64,000 nucleotides of DNA from the NCBI GenBank assembly GCA_024345305.1, contig BRON01000006.1, positions 992,001 through 1,056,000 on the forward strand, in the 5' to 3' direction. Positions 10,081 through 22,672 of the stretch are shown in pieces (the first letter of the stretch is position 1; each line of letters starts with the position of its first letter). Source of the stretch: Mrakia gelida. Taxonomy: Eukaryota > Basidiomycota > Tremellomycetes > Cystofilobasidiales > Mrakiaceae. The translations under genes were made by a program, and so were the position numbers. The notes below the pieces were generated by a model. It did not search any database, was not told the DNA's origin, and was given only the letters and a program-made list of their open reading frames with translations.

Positions 10081-10660
10081 TCCACCGATATCAGCAGCTC
10101 AGGAGTGATCACCACTTCCCACCTGATGTATCTGAGCATATCCTTCTCCATCTTGCAAACCTGCTCCAGCGTCAAGGACTCGTCCATCCCGCGTCGCCCG
10201 ACCTCCGTCCACGAGCGGTTGCTGAAGTTCCACTGCGAGTCTTGAGTGCTCTCATGGGATCACATCATCGCGATGAGGAACAATCGATGTCCTCAGTGTG
10301 CTTGATGATGAGGATTTAGCTGATGAAGGCGGAGGAGGAGGAGGAGAGCGGCGAGGACGTCTCATTGCTGGAGCTGAAGAGAACGACGGTTCAGGACCGA
10401 GGCGATGAACGCAGGGAGGGAGATTTCGGACGAGGGAGTCGGAGGACAGTTGAAGAGAGTTGTGATCTGGATAGAGGAGAATGCGACGAATCAGTCCGGA
10501 GATTACGACTTTGAGAAGAGAGGAGGAGGGAGGACAAGCCCGCGAGGGAGGGTGGAACGTCGAGCTCACCATGCGAGCGGGCGCCAGGGTTCGTTCCTCG
10601 TCCTCCCTCCATTGATTCCATCTTTGAAGTGGGTAGCGCGAAGGGGTTTAGGTAGTGGAG
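10081..10660 (-). pseudogene. PCL-type cyclin pseudogene
   Basis: A single minus-strand frame reads PPTPSSEISLPAFIASVLNR, then LLLLLRLHQLNPH, FSNRSWTEVGRRG and LEQVCKMEKDMLRYIRWEV. This is the order and spacing of the N-terminal cyclin box of Pho85-type (PCL-like) cyclins, which bind and activate a CDK. Three TGA codons break the frame, at 10362-10364, 10293-10295 and 10260-10262, while the surrounding residues stay cyclin-like. An intron ends at CTCTATCCAG (about 10460) upstream; a donor GTGAGT lies at about 10080. The rest of the cyclin fold is missing downstream. The stops make it a pseudogene unless the sequence is wrong at three places. Confidence 0.65.
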
Positions 10661-10901
10661 AATGAGTGAGATCGGAGGAAGAGAAGCGGAAGAGGGGGGA
10701 GGGAGGACTGGGAGGGGGGAGACGCGAGAAGAAGAGAAGCGAATCGGACCGTCTTTGGAGTTACACAAAAAGCTCCAGAGCGTTCTTCGAAATCGTCAAA
10801 ATCGGAACGGCGATCCTTTGGGATTTCGCCATCTGGGTGGGTCACCCGATCCCCAGATTCGCTCTAAGCTCGTCCGACCAGGCACGACCCGACTTCTGGA
10901 T

Positions 10902-11870
10902 TCAGCCCAGATGAAGCGGGAGAGCTAACGGCTCTAGGACAGCGAGAAGAGCAAAAGAGAAAGAACGAAGAGAAGATACGAACAAAGGAGAGCTGGAGGA
11001 GAAGGCGAGACGCGAGGACTGGGGACGAGAGAGAAGCCAGCGACCGACGAAGCTGGAACGGTCGAGTTGGCTTCGATCGAGTGCAGAAGTGTTCATGATC
11101 TCGCCTCCAGGGTAGTTTTCAGCGCTGGCCACAGTCAAGGCAGCAGTAACGAGGAGGTTCGCTAGTGTCCCTCCGACAAGAACGACGGCGAGCAGGGTCT
11201 TGCCCCAGCTCTTCCCACGATTCGACCATCTGCTTCGAAGCGGGCGGGACGCGTCAGTTCTCCTTCTCGACCACGCTTGAAGATGAGATGAGAGACTAAC
11301 ATCCATCCACCAGCTACGGCTCCAGCAGAATAAACTAGACGACGGAGTAGCAGATGAAGCGCCATCCCTTGTGACCGAGGGAGCCCATCCCTCCGACCAT
11401 GACTGTCGAAGGAACGACGAGGAACCAGGTCCGTTGACGGAGGATGGGATGAAAGAGAGCGAGGAGGAGGAGTGGGAGAGTGGAGAGGAGGAGAAGAGGG
11501 AGTGATCTGAGGTAGTGGCACCAGGGGGAGACCTATTTTTCGAAGAAGGCGACGAGCCGAGGAAGAGTCAGCGAGAGGTCGAGCAAGATAGGCGAAGCGA
11601 ACGGTCGAGCTCACGCCCCATTCCTATGCCTTCCCTAGCACGACATTGAAGTAGATGGCGTAGAGCTCTGGCCACAGGTAAGGCTGTGACCAGTAGGTTC
11701 AATCGACGGCCATCGAAGAGACTGCAGACGAATGAAAGCGAGAAGAGTCAGGTCGCAGATCGAGAGGTCGATGGGTTCTAGAGTTTCGATGCCGATGGAC
11801 TTACACATTCCGTAAAGCCTCCCAGTCCTTCAGTTTCTCATCCCTCACCGGCAACGTCGTCATGCTCCGA
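10902..11870 (-). pseudogene. ALG12-like alpha-1,6-mannosyltransferase pseudogene
   Basis: Minus-strand segments match, in order, the GT22 mannosyltransferase ALG12 of the ER lipid-linked oligosaccharide pathway: TYWSQPYLWPELYAIYFNV, then VLGKA-EWGV, GSLGHKGWRFICY, a membrane segment TLLAVVLVGGTLANLL and SAENYPGGEIMN. The family is known for WPEL..FN, GHKEWRF and a late NYPGG motif. In-frame stops occur: TGA at 11699-11701 and TAG at 11624-11626. The stretch after GWRFICY is also out of frame. An intron is visible at about 11708-11816. Only the C-terminal half of the enzyme is represented, so it is a truncated, mutated copy. Confidence 0.6.
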
Positions 11871-11879
11871 CAACGGGAC

Positions 11880-12764
11880 TCTCGGCCACTCGACACGACA
11901 AGATTCTGGTGATCTTGTTGATCTTTCTTTGGTCTCTCTGATTGATTAGCTCGTTTGTCGTTACTTCGCATCTCTCCTCTTGCTCTCGCTCATTTTCTCT
12001 TACCCGGACCTAAAGCGACCCCGCCTACTCCCTGTAATTTTGTAGTTTTCGTTTGCGCCCTCCTCCTTTGATGGTCTCGTCTACGTCTTGACTTTCGCCT
12101 AGCGTCCCTCCGAACACCTTTCCTTTACCCAGGTTGGCGACGCAACACCCTTGAATCCTCAAACAGGTGTTTTTTCTCAAACTCAGTCGTTCATGGGTTA
12201 TGCGCGAAGAAGGCGAAGTTGAGAGGAGGGGGTAAGGGGCTACCTTGATTTCTTGTTTCTCATCTCGTTAACTCCTGTTTGCCGTTCAGTCCGCCATTCT
12301 TTTTGTTCGCGTCCTGGTCCTGACTACACATCCGAGTACTATCCCCCCCCTGTCGTAAGCCAGTCTTGCCAGGCTGGTCACCGAATAAAAAGGAAAAATT
12401 GTTTTATGCTTTGTTCAGTAGATAAGAGGAGGGAGAGGACGAGTAGAGGATGAAAGAGACTTAGAGGAAGCTCCATATCACGAAGGTCCATGAGGACAAT
12501 CTCGCTAGCGAAAGAGTAGTTATACGCACTTGACTGTGAGATAGTGAGCTTAAGAGATAGAGAAGGCGCGACTCGAGCGGGAGATGGATCAAACGGTAAG
12601 GACAGTTATTGAAGCAGAGACGGCAAAAAGACCAGGAACCCAATGAAAAAAGAAGCAGAAAAAGTGTTAGACTATCAAGCATATGGAAGGAAAAGGGAGA
12701 TGAGAACTGAAAGTCCAGAGAAAGCGAGGATAAGAAATTGGTGAGGTGGCTTAAAAGTTGAACA
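11880..12764. other. Intergenic between ALG12-like remnant and GT2 gene 3' end
   Basis: Plus-strand pyrimidine-rich sequence from 11930 to 12130 and A/G-rich sequence from 12400 onward. A minus-strand frame at 12461-12859 is Leu/Ser/Phe-rich and may hold the terminal exon of the GT2 gene, but I could not decide between two 3' ends. Confidence 0.35.
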
Positions 12765-15700
12765 TCATGAGCCATCTGAGCGAAAAGAAGGAAAGGAGAG
12801 AACGCGGTCAGGGGTGAGAAAGCTGCTATAATAAGTATCGGGACGAGAAGGAAAGGCACTCACGGGTTCAGAGTCTCCAGGGTCGAGGAAAGGAGGGAAC
12901 GAGAAAGAAATAGCAAAGTCAGACAGATTCAACTAGAGCCAAAGAGGCGTCACTTGTGGATGAAGACTCACAATCGGGAACCTGAAGGAGGTTAAAAACA
13001 GACTAAAACGTCAGTACAAGCTGGGTGGATAGAAAGACGTTTGACAACCAGATAGAGCTCAAAACTTAACACGCACAAGATGTGGCAACCGGCTTGAACG
13101 GCCGCTGGCAAGATGGCAGTCTGAGGAAACAAAGCGAATGGTTAAGGTTAGGAGGGGGAGGCAGACATCAAGTTGGGCACACGAAAAACGGAGGCGAAGG
13201 GGCGAAAGAAGCAAGCGAAAGAAACGGACCATTGTTGTGATCCTGTAACCATCGGGGACGAGATCCGACGCCATGATTGAGATACCGATGATGGTTGTGA
13301 ATGCGTAGATATAGGCCGTATTGAACCTTTTCAGGATAGCTGGGACCTCGGCGAAGAAGTTGGAGACTGTGAGGGCAAACAGAAAGATAAGGAAGACGGC
13401 GTGAGAAAGCTGAACGGACGAAATGGTGGCGAAACTGGGAAAAGCAATGGGCGAACCTTGGACTTCCTTTACGGTTGATCCCCAAGTCACTGATACAACC
13501 AGTAAGGTGGTTGGTGGAGTAGTCAGCAGAAGGATGTGAGAGAAACAGATGCAGAGGAGACACAAGGCGTTGAGGGCAACGCACTGTTGTAGGAGACCAA
13601 ATGAGCGACGAGAGCAGTAGTGAGGTGCCAGGACATCCCCGAGAAAAAAAAGAAGAAGAAGAGCAGCCATTTGAACTGCAGGTAAAGTCGATCGAAAGTC
13701 AAAGAGGACTGAAGAGAAAGGAGGGGCAGAAAAGGAAAAGCCAGCTTACGTTATGGACCAAGCTGAATCCGAGACCAGCTTCCTTCAGTCGGTACATGAA
13801 GATCTGCGTTTCAGGATTAAGTCACAAGATGATCAGCTAAGTCCGATGACAAGGAAACAAGAGGGAGGTACGCACAGCGGAGCAGAGGTTACTCAAGAAC
13901 GAAAAGACGACGACGCAAGTGAGAAAGACCTGCCAACTCTCGAGGTAGAATTTATCCAGAGTCGATGACCAGATACCGACGAGGAGCCAGTTCAAGGTGG
14001 ACATGAACAAGGCGATAGCGATAGCGTAGTAGGAAGCGATGTAGGCTGTAACGGACACCTTTGAGTGGAGGGGGATGTTGGACCAGACGAACGTGTGGTA
14101 GAGCGTTGTGACCGGTCCCTTCTTGAACCACTCCTTGAAAGGGTAGAAAAGGAGCTCTCTGGAAAAGAAAAAGAAGAAGGTCGACGACAGGTCATGGGTG
14201 TCACCAAAGGGAGGACGAAAAAAGGAAGCAGAGGGGGAAGGAAGGGAGGCTCACGAGCATCCGTACGCATACTTTTGCCATCTGTTCAGCTCATCGCCAC
14301 AAGTCAACGAAACTCCTTCCTTGAATTCCCCCTTGCTGTAGGTGGCCCAACGAATAGAGTATCCCTGTGATGATAGAACGTGGTGAGGCTATGTCAGCAT
14401 CCTTTTCTCCTTAAGAAAACAAGAAAGAAAAAGAAAAAGGCAACCAACCTTCATCTGGAGTCGTAGCGACATGTCAAAGTCCTCTGAAACGTGAGTTTCG
14501 GACCATACCTTTGTGACTCCATCATCCGCATCAACGAAGGAGGCGTCCTGGACAGCAGACCATCGAAGGAAGGCGTTGTGTCCGACGAAGGGAGCAACTG
14601 GAAGATCCGAAGGACAAAGGTATCAGGATTAGCTCGCTCGCCCGCAGGACACATGACCGCTCAGAATTGAAGTATAAGGCACCCTCTCCATTGGCGCAAC
14701 AGAAGGAAATCGCCTTGTTGATCCTGCGAGTGAAGTGGGCGATACCTGAGTGCAAAACCACCTTGAGTCAGCACAAACGCTCGCGTTCCGTCTGAGCAAC
14801 AAAAACATATGTATTCACCGTTCTCAAAGTAGTGGCCGATTACCAACATGACGTCGGACTCGTGCTGAAGAATGGCAACCTCTGGGGAGGCGTCGAGTTC
14901 CGAAGCAGCGTCCAGGAAGCAGTCCTGTATTAGTAAAAAAGCCCAAAAGAGGCCCGTCCGTCAGAATCGGGACCACACTCAAGCGAGAAGAAGTCAACGA
15001 AAACCGAAGCAGACTCACCTCAGGCACGCGAGTATCCGAATCGATAAGAAGGATGTAATCTCCGCTGCAAACACCGATCACGCGAGCGAAATGAGGTCAG
15101 GCCTCTAGCATCCCAAGCCTCCTCATCATCCCAGCCGCCGTCCGTTCCTCTACCACAACGTCAACTCACATTCGAATGTTCCCAGCAGCCCAAGCGACTC
15201 CTCCACTTTCCGCCAAAGCCCTTTGAAGGGCCTTCCCGTAAAGCTCTCCCTCGTCGTCGTCCGTCCAGGACCAGTGATCCGCTTGGTCGTGACTGGGACC
15301 AGGTCGAATTTCGTCCATGATTTCTTCGACTAGAAGCGACAGAGCGCAGGCAAAGTTCAGGTTGGAAGCCTGGTAGAATGCACGTACGAAGAAAGCGAGA
15401 GACGGTGAGCCAACGCGGATCGACGTCGGAAAGAATCGCGAGCTTACTTTTTTGAATCTTCCTTTCCTGACGAAACCGTTAAACCCATGCTTTGGTCGAG
15501 CGACCCAGCCAATGGCGTTTCGGTCGTAGTACGCCTTTCGAACCTCGGCGTCAGCTTCGCTCCAAAGCTGTTCCGTGGTAAGGGAGGTGAGGAAAGATAA
15601 GCTTAGGTGAGTTCGACGAAGGCGGGAAACCTCCAGAGCGAGTAAGTTCGCAACCGAGACCAACCTGCATTCCGTCCTCGCAGACCAGGATAGACACCGT

Positions 15701-17618
15701 TCCCCCTTGCCGTTCGTAGCTGGGGAGAATGAAGGTAAGCTCATGTCAGTCGTGTTCGAAAGTGAGCGGAAAGCAGAAGAGAAGACTCACGTAGTGATAG
15801 CCGTCTTGAGAGATTCGATGGTGGGTACGATGACGGCTTCGAGGCCCTCCTTTCGAAGTGGAGTCAAATCAAGCCAACGTGAAGGAAAAGTTCAGCTTTG
15901 ATTCTTTGCGCACCCAGACGAGCGCGAAGCTTCAGAAACTTGTCTGCACATACCTCATAAACAGGCATTTGAACGGTAAAATGAGGCAGCTTGCTCTTGA
16001 GAGACCTAGCAGGAGCAACACCGGAGTAGTACGACGAATTTTGATGGTAGTGGGCGATGGGTCCAAAAGCTTGCCAGATGTTTCCAGCGACGCAGATGCA
16101 GAAGAACTATGACCATAGAGGAAAGTTTGGGTTAGCTGGGAAGAAGGGGAGGAGCAGTTAGAGGGAACGAGCCATGGCGAGAAGGAAGGTGAAGGGAGTG
16201 GTCGCGAGAAGAGCGAATCGAATCCAGTTTCCGTCAAGAAGGGAGGCTTTGACAAGTTGACCTGCGAAATGAGATAGATGGAGGAGGGTCAAGCCCATGC
16301 AAGAAAAAAGGAGAACCAGACGTCTCGGACTTACGAACACCACTCCCAACAATGACCATGTTCAAACAGATAGCGAGCGCAGTGATGAGCGGAGCGAACA
16401 GCATCACCGGCCTCTTCTCCTTCTGAGCCACGACGCGTGTCTCCTTCGTAGCATTGTCCAGCGAGAAGCCCCCTTTCTCGTCCAACGCGTCCGTCACCTC
16501 CCCGCTCTCTACGTCTCTAGCGTTGCCGTGAGTTGTCGAGACCCAGACGTATTGAATCATTCGGAGCTCAAGAGCTCGGGCTGACTCCAGGATGGTGTCT
16601 ACTTGGTCTGACCAGACGACGAGACATGCTCCGGAACGAACGAACGCCGCGAACTGATGTTTTCGAGCTCCGGCGAGGTGACCGATTTCATCAACGACTT
16701 GGATCCGAGTGTTGGCGTCGATCGCTAAGTCGGTCGCATCCCGGGGACTAGGGGTGCGTCGCAGATGAGTGGATGAAGGTGGAAGAGGAAGGGAGAGACG
16801 GAGGAAGGAGGACAGTCAGCGGAGCGAGCTTTGGGCGAGCAGGAGGTCAAAGAGTGGCGAGGGAACAAGACATGTTGGTTCAGCTTACATGCGTGCCATG
16901 ATGGCTTGAACGACCTTGGAGGTGATCTTGATGGCGACCTCAGGATTGAGGGTAGCGATGGCAGATTCCCAAGCGAGAGAGGACTCGATCATAGCTTCGG
17001 CGTTCCTTTCTCGATGAAGGACCCTAGGGAAGGTTCTGCTCACGCGAAGAAGAAGAAAAGAAGGGTGAGCCGTGTGAAGTAAAACGAGAGTTCGAACGAA
17101 GGTCGGTCGATGAAGGCCAGCTGTGCTCACTTGTACTGCCTTTTCCCCATCCTGATACTGACCACCCCCATCCCAAGGACCTTCTTACTCTTAAACCAAC
17201 CTAGAATTTGAGCCTCCTGATAGAGATGAGCCGTCATCAGTGCATACTTGTCTCCTTCCTCCCCGTCCTCTTCGTCGTAGCCTTCTTCCTCTTGATCATC
17301 AACGTCGTATCTCAGTTCTTGAACCGAAGTGAGGTAAGAAGGAGCGGAAGCTGGTTCTTCAAACTCCATTCCGACAGATTTGAGCGAATTGAAGGAGGAT
17401 TGGGGATCCTGGGGGTTGTTCCCATCCGATGCAAGGGAGGGTGAAGGTGAGGGACCATGTCGACCCGAGCATTCCTTGCCCTCGTCCTGCGTTTCCCCAG
17501 ACTTCGTCGTTTCGTTCGGCAGTTCAACGACCCGACCGGGATGATTTTGACTGGGAGAAGTAGATTGTTGGCCGCTTCTGCGGATGAAGGCTTGAGGGAT
17601 TCGGCGGAAGATACCCAT
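12765..17618 (-). CDS. Family 2 membrane glycosyltransferase, about 20 exons
   Basis: Start ATG at 17616-17618 (MGIFRRIPQAFIRRSGQQ). Exons I could place (minus order): 17618-17131, 17035-16889, 16747-16335, about 16260-16165, 16106-15954, 15849-15791, 15719-15665, 15567-15448, 15369-15170, 15064-15019, 14924-14819, 14745-14683, 14597-14449, 14364-14255, 14158-13872, 13803-13750, about 13671-13605, 13490-13458, 13366-13230, then small exons. Landmarks: GIGWVARPKH-like NAIGWVARPKHGFNG, GRFKKASNLNFA, the DxD metal site LLIDSDTRVPE, the acid ETHVSEDFDMSL, the QxxRW-type LNRWQKYAYG, and several membrane spans. This order matches the fungal GT2 family known from plant pathogens as required for hyphal growth, acting at the plasma membrane on a surface polysaccharide. 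One junction (exon 4 to 5 near 16165) lacks a good donor and the 3' end is unresolved. Otherwise the frame is intact, so I think it is functional. Confidence 0.85.
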
Positions 17619-19184
17619 GGAGGGGAAGGCGGAGAGGAAGCTGTCAACGAAGAGTCAGTGCGCTTCTTCGTTCTCCTGCCATCCAGCTTGAGAATAAAGC
17701 AAAGACTGAGCAGTACTAACGAGGGTAGCTAGCTGAGTGGGCTGAAAAAAGAGGCGAACAGCGCGAGAGAGGTGAGCTCTGAGGTCGTCAATGCTTTGTC
17801 TAAGAGGAGTGAAGAGCTGATGGGCTTGCTGCTTACTGGTGATCTCGAGAAGAACAAAGGGGAGAAGTCTGAAAGTACTGAAGGAGATGATGGTCGATGG
17901 TCAAAAGGAGCCAGTCCATGGGCGAGGTGCGCGAGCCTCGGAGCCAAAGCTCCATGATGCAAACCCTGGTCTCAAAGGGCCCGTGGGAGTGATCCCGTTT
18001 TTGCTAACTTGGACTCAGGGTTCCACACGAGGCTGACAGTCCCTCCTTCAAGCGGCTTGCTCCTCAATCCCGCCTGACGATCTTACGATCCCGCCTTCAA
18101 CGGCTCGATATCACAGATCTCACGGATGGAGAGGCCTGGTCTTACTTTAACAGCCTCAAGCTGGCCCGCTCTTAGGAATGAGGAAGAGAATTTAAGAGCA
18201 GCAGGGGGGGAGGACGACGATCAGCTCCAAATGAAACCTCCAAACCCAGCGAGACCCCTCAAGCGAGGAACAGGAACAGCGTCCTCTGGATATCTGTTTG
18301 GTACGGGGCTAACATCAGTTCAAATATTGCAAGGTTTAAGGAGGTACGGGCCCAATGGAGAGCTTCCTTATCGAAGAACTTGACAATACGCTGGGGTCGA
18401 AGCGCGTGATGCACTGGGGTCGGTCGCGTCTTCTTTGTCTCGCTCGTCTCTTTCTTCGTCTCCTTGTCAATTTCTGCCTACATACAGACACGAAGCGAAA
18501 ACCGAATACGCCACGAAGCATCACTTTCCACCTCTTCACGAGGAAGGACAGAAGTGTGAGCAGAGACCTGAAACGGACCTTCGGGAGTGATTAAGGTGCG
18601 GCTTTGACGAAAGAGACTCTCCGTGTTGACTGACGAGACGATTTCGCTGGTTATTTAGTCGTCCATGTAGGCTCTGAAGATCGTAACGCTGCTGTCATCT
18701 CTGTGAGCGTCTGTACGTGACGTGTCGTTGGAAATCTCACCTCTGTACTGTCGGTGGTACAGAAGGCTCAGAGCAATATCTTAATCTCACGGCGGTTCAA
18801 GAAGACATGTAGTCCCAGCGTTTGTTGGCCGCCGTCAATCGTTGAGAGCAAAGCGTATGGACGACTTCCAAGAAGCAGAACATCAGAGAATCTCGTCTGA
18901 CTGATCTACCTACATATCTAAATGATGAGGATCTAAGGAGAAGCCACGGTAGCTAGTTTGGGACACTTTTGGCTGGACTGAGAGTGCAACGAGCACACCG
19001 AGAAGATGTGTAGGATCTGAAGCAGGGATCGGGCAAGAAGAAAGACGATTTCGGAGAAGACTACTTCGGAAGAAGGCTCTGCGGGAGACAGAAAGATGAG
19101 TCGGCGGGACGACACGGGATTGTGAGACGGAGGGAGCGTGAGTCAAAGTCAAAAGGTGGCCCGCTTCCGGCTAACGGCGCAGAC
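17619..19184. other. Divergent intergenic region between GT2 and KRE6-like genes
   Basis: 1.57 kb separate two head-to-head cell-surface genes. Short frames at 17772-17957 and 18126-18383 on the plus strand show no family. The region presumably contains both promoters. I see no clear TATA box near either start, and nothing else that I can name. Confidence 0.4.
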
Positions 19185-21587
19185 ATGATGTCTGGCGCAG
19201 CAGACTTCTTCCATCGCGAGTTTCATCTTCTTCCTCGTATACTTCTCTCACGACCAATGTCATCTTGCCGACAAGCAAACGACTGCCCTGTCCGTTCCAG
19301 AGACGGCCAGGCACCTCTTCAAGGAGCAGACTCTCCGACCGATGGAAGTTCCATCGCCGACCATGGACCCACCCAAGCTCCCAGCGCCGAATCATCCCTT
19401 ATCTCTCCCTCTCCTTCTTCCTCCGAACCCATTCGAGGGTCCCCAAGTCAGGATGGATCGTACACCAGTCTTTCCCGTCTCGCCGCTTCAGTCTCGGCAA
19501 CTGGACTCAACCAACGTCTCCATTCTGGCCGGCGTTCACAAGCAGGATCCTACATATCGAACGACGAGAGTGGGAGACCGCCCGCGTCCATCCGATCCAC
19601 AGGCACGCCGCCAGGAGGAGCAAGGTCGCTCATGCAGATGAGGAGGACCCCGGGGACAAGCAGCAGGAAGGCTTTTATCAGCACAAGGCTGAAGGGGGAA
19701 ATCGCCAAGCCTTGGTTGGAGCACCCTGATCCTGCTCAGAAGTGGGCAAGGTGGATCATCATCGGGAGCTTGATCGCGGGGCTAGCTATCATCGGGATCC
19801 GTAAGTTCATTCTCCTTTCTTGAATCTGATCCTGGTTCTCGGTCTGACCTATTTTTTTCTTTTCATGTATTCAAGTATGCTGGGACGCATACAGAACAAC
19901 TCCTCACCTCGGAAAACTCTGTTTGGTTATGGAAGACAATTTCGACACGTTTGACACCACCAAGTGGCAGCAAGAGGTCAACATTGGAGGTTTCGGGTGA
20001 GTCTGGGCGTTCTGAAGCCTACAAAGACTGAACGTCTTCCCGCTCTCGCCTCTGACTTTTTTTTTCTTTTTCGTCTAGTAACGGCGAGTTTGACTGGACG
20101 ACTGACGACGGCACCAACGCTTTTGTCGAAGACAACACCCTCTACATCGTTCCAACCCTGACGTCGGACCTCCTCACCAATGAGCAGATCATCAACGGAT
20201 ACACTCTCAACCTTACTGGTACTTGCACGGCGTCCAATACGACTGGACCAAATTGCATCAGGACCAGTAACTCCACGACCGGAACCATCCTCCCTCCCGT
20301 CCGAAGCGCCCGTCTCACCACTAAGTTGAGTCACAGCATCCGATACGGCAAGATTGAATTCCAAGCTAGGATGCCAACTGGGTGAGCACGAAGTTCTTAT
20401 GCCTTGTTCTGCGTACTTCGGGAAGAAGGTTTTGGAGCCAAAGCTAAAGCGATCCTCATTCCCGCTTTTGGGGGTCTTCAGAGACTGGCTGTGGCCGGCA
20501 GTGTGGATGCTTCCCACCGAGAACTACTACGGAGCGTGGCCGATCAGCGGAGAGATCGACGTGAGTTTTCGTGTTCCCACTGTACCGAGCTTGGCGTGAT
20601 CGACTGACGTTTCTATTAATCGAATCAGATCCTTGAGGGCCGTGGAAACGCTGCCAGTTACGCCTTCCAAGGCATCAATTATATCACATCTTCTCTTCAC
20701 TGGGGTCCTTTCAAGGATTTGGACCGATATTACTGGACTTCGGGATCGATCGTGAGTGGGCTCTAGGTCTCAATGTCACGCGCAAGTGCGCAAAGCTGAT
20801 GGATTAGCCTTCCCGTCCATCGACCACAGGAACAACGTCGTAGATACTACAACAGTGGATACCGTACCTATGGCCTCGAGTGGACCGACAAGTACCTTTG
20901 GACTTGTGAGTCTTCTTCCAGTGCGACTGGGATCGGGACGCGCAGAAGCTGAACCTATTCTCTGTCCCTCTCCTCAGACGTCGATTCTCGGATCAACCAG
21001 ATGGTTGCCATAGACTTCAAGAAGGAAAGCTTCTTCAAGCGCGGAAGGTTTCCTCCTGTCGTGGCCAACGGAACCGAGCAAATCAGCCTCGTCAATCCTT
21101 GGCTCAAGAGCTACAACAACTCTGCTCCTTTTGATCGATGTCGGTCTCTCCTGCTCCAATTTGTTGCGTCTGATGCACAAGGCTGACTCAGTCTCACGTC
21201 TATATATCCTCAGCTTTCTTCCTGATCATGAACGTCGCGGTTGGTGGTACGAATGGATGGTTCCCCGATGGCGTATCAGACAAGCCCTGGGTGGACTCTG
21301 CGTCGACCGCGCTGTCAGACGTGAGTTGGCGTTCGCTTTGAACCTCTGCTACGTCGACGCCGTTTTGACGCTGAATTTATCTCGCTCTCATCTTATAGTT
21401 CTACAACGCGACGGCCAAGTGGTCGGCGACGTGGCCAGAGGATCACAAGACGAGAGGAATGGCAGTCAAGAACTTGAAGATGGTTCGTTAGCTCGGACTG
21501 AGCCGTCACTTCTACCTCGTTTGCCTTAATACACATACTCACCACAGTCTTCTTTCTACATCATTGCTTCAGTGGCAGTCTTGCTAG
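19185..21587 (+). CDS. KRE6/SKN1-type beta-glucan synthesis protein (GH16 fold)
   Basis: Ten exons: 19185-19800, 19876-19996, 20079-20381, 20482-20560, 20629-20751, 20830-20905, 20978-21139, 21214-21320, 21399-21482, 21573-21587. All join in frame with standard GT/AG ends. The N-terminus is Ser/Pro-rich and cytosolic; one signal-anchor helix (WARWIIIGSLIAGLAIIGI) precedes the lumenal domain. Family marks follow: MEDNFDTFDTTKWQQEV, GKIEFQARMPTG, DWLWPAVWMLPTE, the catalytic GEIDILEGRG split by an intron after Asp, LEWTDKYLWT, IMNVAVGGTNGWFPD, and the C-terminal KMWQSC. KRE6/SKN1 proteins are type II membrane proteins needed for beta-1,6-glucan in the fungal wall. Length (about 560 residues) suits the family. 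Start chosen at the first in-frame ATG; no decay is visible. The divergent GT2 neighbour also acts on surface polysaccharide. Confidence 0.9.
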
Positions 21588-22598
21588 TCGGCAGGGAAGC
21601 GGAGGGCTGCAGGATGGTGTCCTGAGCTGGATCCTGATATATTGTTCCGCCGTCGTCTGATTCATAGTTTTCGATACTCTGCTTGACGCTTTCGCACCTT
21701 TCCTTTCTAGTTCAGTCGTATCTACGTTCCATTTGTCTACACGTTGATTTGTTTCTTTTGTTTCCTTCTCGGAACCAGCGTATAAGACAGGTGTCGGTTT
21801 AGGCTGTGTCTCCTCCTTCGTCGCCGTCTCAGAGTGTCGTGGGCGGAGAAAAGCCATAACGTCGGAAATTATCGAAGCCCGGACACCAACCCAGGCAGGC
21901 GAAGGCTTCCTTGGATTATCAATCGACTTAACGGACGCGTCGAGAAGAAGGGAGGAAGGGCTGTCAGTGCTTGTGGAACTCCCTCATAGCATCAACTCGA
22001 GAAGCCAACGTCGCCGAGGGAAGGTCGAAGAAGGCAAAAGGAAGGAAGAAGGTCTCGCGAGAAGAGAGACTCACGGACGTGGGGATACTCGTGAGAAGGA
22101 CCAGAGTTCCTGCATGTCCCCCTTTGACTTGTCGACTCACTCCTCGTCAACAACCCCCAACTTTTTTTAGACCTCCGTTGCTCCGTTCAACACCGCTGGT
22201 CAGCTCTGCGAACCTCTAGTTTTCCGACATGGAAACACTCTCTCCATTCAGCTGGTCATAAACCGTTAAAATGATCCGCCTCTCGAGCTGCTCTCAAAAA
22301 CCTCAAAGGGTCGTATAAGCGAGACTCCAAGAGGGTCTTCAGACGAGGACGAGAGCGGAGGAGAGACCGGTTTCGCGCAGCTCGCACCTTCAGCTACTCC
22401 TCGCCGAGGTCATGTTTGCGATGGCGAACGGAGGACCTAAAGATCATATCCCAGGGCACTCGATGTGCCAAGGTGTTTGATGCCAGACAATCGGATCTGC
22501 TCTTCAATCGAAACTCATTCGAGGAGCTCTCCATGTCGAAGCAGCATCCATCCTTGGTCGCCGTTGGCTTTCTGTGATCCCCTTCTCCCCCAACCACG
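21588..22598. other. No recognisable gene
   Basis: A minus frame at 21857-21561 (MAFLRPRHSETATKEETQPK) is charged and Thr/Lys-rich but shows no domain and overlaps the KRE6-like 3' end. The block 22394-22598 is open on the minus strand without recognisable content. Nothing further that I can support. Confidence 0.35.
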
Positions 22599-22672
22599 TG
22601 TTGTTGGGTCGTCCACTTGAGATCATGGATTTCTGCAGATGTGGTTCAAAGCTTGTTGTATCAAAACTCGTG
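22599..22672 (-). mobile_element. LTR-A fragment (about 74 bp of the 3' end)
   Basis: TGTTGTTGGGTCGTCCACTT followed by the GTGGTTCAAAGCTTGTTGTAT block matches the minus-strand form of LTR-A (compare 62882 onward). Similarity stops after about 74 bp, so this is a truncated LTR. Confidence 0.7.
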
